Of a DNA stretch of 5,847 nucleotides, positions 1 through 4,709 are shown piece by piece; position 1 is the stretch's first letter; each line of letters opens with the position of its first letter. The stretch spans positions 1-5,847 of the forward strand of contig JAUIKB010000401.1 of assembly GCA_030430975.1 (NCBI GenBank), given 5' to 3'. The DNA comes from Polyangia bacterium (GTDB lineage: Bacteria; Myxococcota_A; Polyangia; Polyangiales; Polyangiaceae). The position numbers and the translations under genes are program-made. The notes below the pieces were generated by a model. It was not told the DNA's origin. It worked only from the letters and a program-made list of their open reading frames with translations, and did not search any database.

Positions 1-498
1 AACAGTCGTCGCCTTGTCCAGCAGCGCAACGTACTGCTGCTCGAGCCGCTTCTGCGTCTTGAGCCGTGCGGCGTTATCGACGTACTGCTCGGTGACGTCT
101 TCGCTCGAGATGTTCTCCGACCGCACGCCGGTGCTGAGCTTCTTGAGATCGGACAACGCAGCGTCGAGCTGCTTCGCGTCCACGCGCATTTCGAGCGTGA
201 TGCGCGGCGACTCCGCATCGCCACCGGCGCTGCGACGGCTGACCACGTATCCCTTGTAGCGCTTGGCCACGGCGGTCGCGTCGTCCGCCGCAGCTGAAGC
301 CGCTTTGACGGTCAGCTCCAGCTCTGCGCGTTTGATCAGCTTGCGAGCGGTCGTGCCGGCCTGCGCGGTGTCGTCAGCCGCCTTGCTCGCCGACGGCCCG
401 GAGCCGCGGTCGGCTTTCATGCATCCGCCCAATCCGAGCGCGGCGAGTAGCAGGAGCAGGAGGGTCAGACGGCGTGGTGCGTTTTGAAATCCGGTCAT
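1..498 (-). CDS. DUF4349 family lipoprotein (3' end beyond the window)
   Basis: The frame is open from the ATG at 496-498 to the left edge: 166 residues without a stop, so the C-terminus is missing. The N-terminus is a lipoprotein signal: basic start (R9, R10), a run of leucines at 13-18, then lipobox L23-G24-G25-C26. After a short polar stretch the DUF4349 domain begins near residue 48 with RKLIKRAELELTV. It continues through YKGYVV, an ITLEMRVDAKQLDAAL segment, and the hallmark SSEDVTEQYVD at 131-141, followed by the start of a coiled coil (ARLKTQKRLEQQYVALLDKA). DUF4349 proteins are envelope-anchored, usually about 250-350 residues, with the coiled coil followed by a C-terminal membrane helix; their biochemical role is not established. 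The +2 residue after the lipid cysteine is Met, so there is no Asp inner-membrane retention signal. The ribosome site is weak (GGG five bases before the ATG). The family call is firm; the function is unknown. Confidence 0.88.
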   Translation of the reverse strand, partial: MTGFQNAPRRLTLLLLLLAALGLGGCMKADRGSGPSASKAADDTAQAGTTARKLIKRAELELTVKAASAAADDATAVAKRYKGYVVSRRSAGGDAESPRITLEMRVDAKQLDAALSDLKKLSTGVRSENISSEDVTEQYVDNAARLKTQKRLEQQYVALLDKATTV

Positions 499-517
499 GT
501 CGACCCGTACGCACAGC

Positions 518-543
518 GGGCTCAGCCGATCCGTTGTGAGCCC
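518..543 (-). repeat. Perfect 7-bp inverted repeat in the leader of the DUF4349 gene
   Basis: Arms GGGCTCA and TGAGCCC (518-524 and 537-543) are exact reverse complements around a 12-base loop. They end 19 bases before the ATG at 498. On the minus strand a T5 run lies before the hairpin, not after it, so it is not an intrinsic terminator of the upstream gene. It could be a leader-RNA stem-loop or a dyad operator. The symmetry is seen directly; any function is inference. Confidence 0.4.
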
Positions 544-610
544 CAAAAAGACCGAACCAGTCAACGTGAGGAATAAACCGGGCCAACCCGACGTATCCCT
601 GGAGTTCGGA

Positions 611-1987
611 TCAGCTCTCGGATGGCACCTGAGGCGCGCGAGTTGACGTCGACAGACCGTCTTTGCGAACCGCTGAGCGACACCTCGGCCAAGTTAAGGC
701 AACGACGATCACTCCCAGCCCCGCTCCGAGCAGGACCATGCCGAGACCTGTTTGAGACAGTGGCTCTGCGATGCCGCTTTCGTGACTGAGCGTCGCCGCG
801 ACTAGCCCCAAGGGCACAAGCGCCAGACGGCTCCGAAATTTCCACACCATGGCGAGCGACAACAGAAGGAACGCTGCGTCGGTCACAATCCAGTTGTTCG
901 AGTGGATCCGGCACATACAGCTGGTCCTGGACAGCAGCGATGTCCAAAGCAGATACGTTGATGACGCTGCGCCCACGACGAAGCGGTGTCGCGCGGCGTC
1001 CGAAGCGATCCCGAACGCGCGACCCAGCGGGGCCGTGCCGGGAGGCGACCGGTACGGGTCGTCGCCCAGCTGGTCGTTCGCGGCCTGCGTCATCGGACGG
1101 CGGTAGGCGTGCAGCAGCAGCGTGGCCGCCATCATCGCGGCGATGGCCGGCTTGTTGAATGGACTCACCACGCCTAGTCCGAGTGCGATCAGCGCCATGC
1201 TCCAAACGACCCACTCGCGGCGTGTGGCGCGCGTCAGCAGCAGCACCGCAGCGCACCAGTACGGCATCGAGTCCGTGTAGTGGCCTTCCGGATCGAGCAC
1301 GCGCCGCAGATCCAACAGCCACGCTGCACAGCCGGCTGCCAAGCCCCAGGACCCAACTGCTTGCCACTGGGTCTTGCGCTTCGTTTCGAGTTGTCCGGGT
1401 TCGCTCCACCTGCGTCCCCACAGCACGGTTGCAGCGATCGAGAACAGCCAAAGACTCACGAGCCCGTCGACCGACGAACGATGGACCACACTCGCCCAGT
1501 ACGGCAAGAACACGACCGCCGGGGCTACCGCCAACGGGGCCCACCACGCCCAGCGGGGGCGCGCAGGGCCCAGTGCCCGGTACAGCGCGCCCAGCTTGCA
1601 TCCGCACAGCACGAGCCACACCCACGCGTAAGCAAAGTCCAGCTCCTCTAACAGATCCGAGCTGTGCAACCGCGACAACACCAGCAGCTCGATCAACACC
1701 ACCAGCCCGGCGAGCAGCCGCGCGGCGTTGTACCGGTGCCGGCGCCGCAGGACCGCCGCGCCGATGACCAGCGCCCACGCATAGAGTTCGAGGAGCGCGG
1801 TCCAGGTAAACGCCTGCGATTCGACGTAGTCGGGTCCCGACGCGACGTGGGCCGCGCCAGCGGCGACCAGGGCGACGCTGAAGACGTACAGCCCTGCGTC
1901 GCGATCGGCCAGGCTCGCTATCACGGCACGCACGCTTCGCACCGCGGTCGATAGTTCGTTGCGCAATGGCACGATGGTCAGCTTCAC
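611..1987 (-). CDS. Polytopic membrane protein of unknown function
   Basis: 458 residues from a GTG at 1985-1987 to TGA at 611-613. I do not recognise a family. The protein is almost entirely membrane: about 13 hydrophobic segments can be picked out, near residues 31-50, 61-80, 89-106, 115-134, 146-165, 174-190, 212-225, 241-252, 257-275, 278-294, 335-351, 366-383 and 411-432. Short Arg-rich loops separate several of them (RRRHR at 81-85, TKRK at 202-205). A longer polar loop spans about 296-333, and the tail (433-458) is hydrophilic. Tryptophans are frequent. No glycosyltransferase, transporter or protease signature is evident, and no charged residue pair stands out as catalytic. No ribosome site precedes the GTG. 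A sigma-54-like element predicts a transcript starting only about two bases upstream, so translation may begin leaderless or at a downstream in-frame GTG (codons 6, 16, 19 or 22), all before the first helix. It is probably not part of the sigma/FecR operon. Confidence 0.82.
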   Translation of the reverse strand: MKLTIVPLRNELSTAVRSVRAVIASLADRDAGLYVFSVALVAAGAAHVASGPDYVESQAFTWTALLELYAWALVIGAAVLRRRHRYNAARLLAGLVVLIELLVLSRLHSSDLLEELDFAYAWVWLVLCGCKLGALYRALGPARPRWAWWAPLAVAPAVVFLPYWASVVHRSSVDGLVSLWLFSIAATVLWGRRWSEPGQLETKRKTQWQAVGSWGLAAGCAAWLLDLRRVLDPEGHYTDSMPYWCAAVLLLTRATRREWVVWSMALIALGLGVVSPFNKPAIAAMMAATLLLHAYRRPMTQAANDQLGDDPYRSPPGTAPLGRAFGIASDAARHRFVVGAASSTYLLWTSLLSRTSCMCRIHSNNWIVTDAAFLLLSLAMVWKFRSRLALVPLGLVAATLSHESGIAEPLSQTGLGMVLLGAGLGVIVVALTWPRCRSAVRKDGLSTSTRAPQVPSES

Positions 1988-1998
1988 GGCGGCCGCTA

Positions 1999-2015
1999 TT
2001 GCAACCGTAATGCCA
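1999..2015 (-). promoter_or_regulatory. Sigma-54-like (-24/-12) promoter before the membrane-protein gene
   Basis: Read on the minus strand the element is TGGCA-TTACGG-TTGCAA. It has the two invariant dinucleotides of sigma-54 promoters, GG at -24 and GC at -12, with exactly ten bases between them. It matches the consensus TGGCACG-N4-TTGCA/T at all defined positions except the CG after TGGCA. Counting 12 bases from the -12 C puts the start of transcription near 1989, two bases before the GTG start at 1987. The match is seen in the sequence; its activity is inference. No enhancer-binding-protein gene is in the window. Confidence 0.5.
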
Positions 2016-2048
2016 GACAGAAATCAGCGCTAGATGTGCGCCGTCGCT

Positions 2049-2086
2049 CGCATCCGCGCCATTCTGGCGAAGCCGGCGCCGATGCG
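2049..2086 (-). other. Imperfect 11-bp stem-loop after the cysteine-rich lipoprotein gene
   Basis: Outer arms 2049-2054 and 2081-2086 (CGCATC/GATGCG) and inner arms 2056-2060 and 2075-2079 (GCGCC/GGCGC) pair across a single 1x1 mismatch, closing a 14-base loop. It starts 55 bases past the TAA of the upstream gene and ends about 60 bases before the next start codon. There is no T-run after it in the direction of transcription, so it is not a classic intrinsic terminator. It could mark or protect the 3' end of the operon mRNA. Confidence 0.35.
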
Positions 2087-2141
2087 TTGTCGAATCGGCA
2101 ACGTGCCGTTACGGAGCGATCATCCGACGGCCGGGAGCGCG

Positions 2142-2999
2142 TTAGTCACATTCGCCCTTTTCTAGGTCGCAGGTGCCGTTGGCGCCGCAGTGCTCGTCCT
2201 TGCTGCACTCTTCACACTTGAATTCCGCCACGAGACAACCGGGCTTGTCGCTCGGGCAGTGCTCATCTCGCGAGCACTCTTCGCACTTGTTTCGCTTCGT
2301 GTCGCATGCCGGCTTATCGCCGCCACAATCAGCCTCGGCGAGGCATTCGACGCACTCGTTGGATTCCAAATCGCAGCGCGGCTTGTCACCGCCACACTGC
2401 GAGTCGGACGTGCACGACTCGTCACACTCACCGCGGGGCGTGCACACCCGGCCCGCGCCACAGTCCGTCGCGGTGCGACACTCACGGCACTTGCCTTCGG
2501 CTACCGCGCAATAGGGCTCACCGCTGCCGCAATCTGAATCCTTGGCGCATTCGACGCACGCGCCGGCTGCTGAATCGCAAACGCGGTTGCCCTCGCAATC
2601 GGCAGCGCTTAAACATTCCACACAGAAATCGCCGCCGGTGTCGCACCTGCTGCGGTCCTTTTCTGTGCAGTCGCCGTCAGCGGTGCACTTCTCTGTGCAT
2701 TTGCCGGCCTGCGGGTTGCACGCTTCATCCCCAGCGCAGTCGCTGGATGCGACGCAATCGACGCAGCGCCCGGTGGTCGGGTTGCAGGAATCCTTGCCGC
2801 ACTGCGAGCTGCTCGTACATCCCCCACAAACACCATTTGGACCACAGATCGGTTGATCAGCCGGACAGTCGCCGTTGCCGGTGCACTTGCCCGATCCCTG
2901 ATTGCCGAGAAACAGATCGCCGGAATCCGCGCTGCCGCAGTGCACCAGTCCGACAAACGAAAGCAGTCCAATCAACCCAAAAGCAAGCTGTCGTGTCAT
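2142..2999 (-). CDS. Cysteine-rich repeat lipoprotein, 11 four-Cys modules
   Basis: 285 residues, ATG at 2997-2999, TAA at 2142-2144. A short hydrophobic signal ends at C21 in the context L18-V19-H20-C21. This fits a lipobox except that His at -1 is unusual (Gly, Ala or Ser is normal). After a Gly/Ser/Asp-rich spacer (22-38), residues 39-285 are nothing but 11 tandem modules of 21-24 residues. Each has the pattern C-x5-C-x(4-7)-C-x(4-6)-C followed by two or three acidic or polar residues, giving 44 cysteines plus C21. Such modules resemble the small disulfide knots of Dickkopf/EB-type cysteine-rich domains, which are common in predicted myxobacterial surface proteins. The protein is acidic and almost certainly exported and disulfide-bonded; ligand binding or adhesion is plausible but unproven. 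It begins 42 bases after the FecR-protein stop, so it is probably the last gene of that operon and possibly the effector or sensor. The ribosome site is weak. Confidence 0.88.
   Translation of the reverse strand: MTRQLAFGLIGLLSFVGLVHCGSADSGDLFLGNQGSGKCTGNGDCPADQPICGPNGVCGGCTSSSQCGKDSCNPTTGRCVDCVASSDCAGDEACNPQAGKCTEKCTADGDCTEKDRSRCDTGGDFCVECLSAADCEGNRVCDSAAGACVECAKDSDCGSGEPYCAVAEGKCRECRTATDCGAGRVCTPRGECDESCTSDSQCGGDKPRCDLESNECVECLAEADCGGDKPACDTKRNKCEECSRDEHCPSDKPGCLVAEFKCEECSKDEHCGANGTCDLEKGECD
2145..2885 (-). repeat. Eleven tandem four-cysteine protein repeats (residues 39-285)
   Basis: Module starts are at residues 39, 61, 82, 105, 129, 151, 174, 196, 219, 242 and 265. The first and second cysteines are always separated by five residues, and the residue before the second cysteine is Asp, Gln or His in every unit. 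Modules 8 to 10 are most alike (spacing identical, with DKP before the third cysteine). Modules 1 to 7 vary more, which suggests recent duplication towards the C-terminus. The DNA itself is diverged, so this is a protein-level repeat. Confidence 0.9.
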
Positions 3000-3041
3000 A
3001 TCGAGTTAGTACCCGGTGGTCGCAACACCAGGCACTCAAGC

Positions 3042-4046
3042 TCAGTTTTTCTTTTCGCGCAGCAGGCGCGCACGCTCGGAGCGCGCTGCCACCGCCAACG
3101 GCGAACCAGGATAGCGACGCAGAAGCTCATCGAGCTGGCGAATCGCGCCTGCAGCATCGCCGGCACGTTTGGAGCGCATCGCGGCGGCAAATAGCCGGTT
3201 CTCTGCGGCAAGCGTGCTGGTCGGCGGGGTCGCAACGGCCGGCGGCGACGCGGCAACGCCTGAATGCGAAGGACTCGCAGACGGGATCGAACGGGCGCTA
3301 GGCGCAGGTGACCCGACCGAGCCACTCGGCGCCGTTCCGATCCGCGGCGACTGGTCCGATCGCCAGCGACCTCCGGCGCCGAGCGACACGACTTGGGAGC
3401 CACGCGCCTCGGGGCGCACGATGCCTACCCGACCTTCGGTCACCGCAACCTCGGTCGCTTCGGCGGTCACGCTAACGGAGAACTTCGTCCCGTGCACGAC
3501 AACCGTCAGGTGGGGCGTAACGACGCTCAGCGTTGCGCCCTCAGCAAGCTTCGGAACGGTCAGCGCGACACTTCCCCGATCGAGACGAAAGCGCTGGTGA
3601 TGAGCGCCCGCACCTGGTCCCGCAGACTCGATGCGAACCCGCGACGCGACCTGAACGTCGACGTCAACGCCGGACGAGGTGCGTAGCTGTGCGTGGGCCT
3701 CTGGACCGGTCTCGATCGTATCCCCGTCGTGCACCGCCGTCTCATCCACGAGCGCGCTCGGCGGGCTATCGGCGCGCTTCAGCACGACCGCGCCGGTCGG
3801 GTCGACTCGGCCGCTGACGGCGACGTCGGCATCCTCCGCGGTGGCTGCGAGTCCCGCGCCCAGACCCGCAACCACGACGGCCGCGGCCGCCAGCGCCCAG
3901 CCGCGCCAGCGAGGACGAATCGCGGGCGCCGCGTTGAGGGCCGCGATCGTTTGCGCACGCTGGGCCGCCTCCTCGTTGGGAGGCGTGTTGGGAACCGGCT
4001 GCGAACCGATCAACCGCAGCCGTCTGATTAGGTCGGATTCGTTCAT
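3042..4046 (-). CDS. FecR-domain membrane protein (probable anti-sigma/signal transducer) with TPR-like tail
   Basis: 334 residues, ATG at 4044-4046, TGA at 3042-3044. Layout: a charged N-terminal region (1-45) starting MNESDLIRRL, a size fitting a cytoplasmic anti-sigma segment; one membrane helix near 49-69; then a periplasmic FecR domain about 105-210. The FecR domain is recognisable from VHDGDTIETGPEAHAQLRT, LDRGSVALTV, LSVVTPHLTVVVHGTKFSV and TEVAVTEGRVGIV. A Pro/Ser/Ala linker (232-278) follows, then a helical segment (281-332), FAAAMRSKRAGDAAGAIRQL...RYPGSPL, which looks like a TPR-type repeat. FecR proteins transmit an envelope signal to an ECF sigma factor. Here the start codon overlaps the sigma stop in an ATGA, so the pair is translationally coupled and very likely functions together. 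The TPR-like tail is absent from classic FecR and suggests a protein partner in the periplasm. Anti-sigma activity is inferred from family and position. Confidence 0.9.
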   Translation of the reverse strand: MNESDLIRRLRLIGSQPVPNTPPNEEAAQRAQTIAALNAAPAIRPRWRGWALAAAAVVVAGLGAGLAATAEDADVAVSGRVDPTGAVVLKRADSPPSALVDETAVHDGDTIETGPEAHAQLRTSSGVDVDVQVASRVRIESAGPGAGAHHQRFRLDRGSVALTVPKLAEGATLSVVTPHLTVVVHGTKFSVSVTAEATEVAVTEGRVGIVRPEARGSQVVSLGAGGRWRSDQSPRIGTAPSGSVGSPAPSARSIPSASPSHSGVAASPPAVATPPTSTLAAENRLFAAAMRSKRAGDAAGAIRQLDELLRRYPGSPLAVAARSERARLLREKKN

Positions 4047-4657
4047 CGTGTCCCCTCCGTGCGCAAGCGATCCAGTAGCTCTCTGCGCCCGCGCACCAAC
4101 CGCGATTGTGCAGCCGACACCGAGATACCCAGCGACGTGGCGATTTCGGACAGCTCGTGTCCCAGAACGTCGTGGAGAACGACCGCCTCCGCCCGCTTCG
4201 GTGACAGCTGCGCCAATTCGCGGCGCACCCGCTCTAGCTCTGAGCGAGCGACCAATCGGCGCTCGTGGTCAGCAGCGTCGACGGCGGTTGCGGGTTCATC
4301 GGTCGTCGAAAAGACCCCTCGCTCCCGACCGCGGCCTCGAAGCGTCTTCAGGGCCACCCGCGTCGCGATCGCGGTAGCCCATGTGCGCAGGCTGCAACGA
4401 CCCCGGAACTTGCGGCCAACGAGCGTAGCGAAGACCTGCTCGAACGACGCTTGCACAAGGTCTCGGTGATCCCGATCGCGACCGCCAAGTACGCGGTAAA
4501 GCGTCGCTTCTACAGTCGAAATCAAGTGATCGTACAGCAGCTGCCCCGCATCGGGTTCGCGGGCGCACACCGCCGCAACGATCTGCTCATCACTGATCGA
4601 TTCCGCCGCCCCGCCCGACTGCACAAGCCGCAGGTCCGGCGATCGGGGCGTGCGCAT
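4043..4657 (-). CDS. ECF (sigma-70 family) RNA polymerase sigma factor
   Basis: 204 residues from ATG at 4655-4657 to TGA at 4043-4045. Region 2 covers about 38-107. It includes DLVQASFEQVFATL (66-79, core-polymerase binding) and FRGRCSLRTWATAIATRVALKTLR (84-107, -10 recognition). A variable linker (108-140) leads to region 4 at about 142-200, with a helix-turn-helix in LHDVLGHELSEIATSLGISVSAAQSRLVRGRREL. Regions 1 and 3 are absent, as in ECF sigma factors. The frame also allows GTG starts at 4669 and 4666. I prefer the ATG because AAGGGGTGG sits eight bases before it, whereas the GTGs have no spaced ribosome site. The sigma factor probably recruits polymerase to envelope-response promoters under control of the adjacent FecR protein, and may control this operon. 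The closest subgroup cannot be assigned by eye. Confidence 0.93.
   Translation of the reverse strand: MRTPRSPDLRLVQSGGAAESISDEQIVAAVCAREPDAGQLLYDHLISTVEATLYRVLGGRDRDHRDLVQASFEQVFATLVGRKFRGRCSLRTWATAIATRVALKTLRGRGRERGVFSTTDEPATAVDAADHERRLVARSELERVRRELAQLSPKRAEAVVLHDVLGHELSEIATSLGISVSAAQSRLVRGRRELLDRLRTEGTR
4052..4058 (-). promoter_or_regulatory. Strong ribosome binding site of the FecR gene inside the sigma gene
   Basis: GGAGGGG lies five bases before the ATG at 4046 (core GGAGG seven bases away), within the last codons of the sigma factor. Together with the ATGA overlap it fixes the FecR start and supports coupled, roughly matched production of sigma factor and partner. Confidence 0.8.
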
Positions 4658-4665
4658 CGGATTCA

Positions 4666-4674
4666 CCACCCCTT
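4666..4674 (-). promoter_or_regulatory. Ribosome binding site deciding the sigma-factor start
   Basis: AAGGGGTGG on the minus strand ends eight bases before the ATG at 4657 and overlaps the alternative GTG codons at 4669 and 4666. Ribosomes bound here would start at the ATG, giving a protein four residues shorter than the longest reading frame. Confidence 0.5.
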
Positions 4675-4684
4675 AGTTCCCGAT

Positions 4685-4703
4685 GTGCCCGCTGAGCAGG
4701 CAC
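4685..4703 (-). other. 8-bp stem-loop between the beta-barrel-like gene and the sigma gene
   Basis: On the minus strand the arms GTGCCTGC and GCGGGCAC pair fully (seven Watson-Crick pairs and one U-G) around a three-base UCA loop. It starts six bases after the TAG of the upstream gene and ends 10 bases before the sigma ribosome site. No T-run follows. It may be a partial terminator or attenuator, an mRNA-stability element, or a structure affecting sigma translation. The pairing is seen; the role is inference. Confidence 0.45.
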
Positions 4704-4709
4704 CGCTTA

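Noticed and set aside
536..564. Possible sigma-70 promoter with -35 TTGACT at 559-564 before the DUF4349 gene
   Set aside because: No acceptable -10 hexamer lies 16-19 bases downstream; the candidates are GGCTCA, GCTCAC, CTCACA and TCACAA.
567..584. Sigma-54-like TGGCCCG element before the DUF4349 gene
   Set aside because: The -24 half is good but the -12 position reads ATTCC, lacking the required GC, so it fails at an invariant base.
561..1778. A 405-codon open frame on the minus strand overlapping the membrane-protein gene
   Set aside because: It lies in another frame of the same strand, is rich in Arg/Gly/Pro/Ala with no domain or membrane pattern, and is explained by scarce stop codons in GC-rich DNA. 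The other frame gives coherent membrane helices.
2145..2885. CRISPR-like or DNA-level tandem array suggested by regular spacing
   Set aside because: The periodicity is in the protein (cysteine codons); nucleotide units are diverged, vary in length by codons, and have no identical repeats with unique spacers.
2306..3301. A 331-codon open frame on the plus strand opposite the cysteine-rich and FecR genes
   Set aside because: Its translation is Arg/Cys/His-rich low-complexity text produced by the antisense of the repeat codons, and it crosses two well-supported genes.
4655..4680. GGAACT as the -35 of an ECF autoregulated promoter before the sigma gene
   Set aside because: At the usual spacing the -10 and start site would fall inside the sigma coding region, downstream of its ATG, and no convincing -10 sequence is present.
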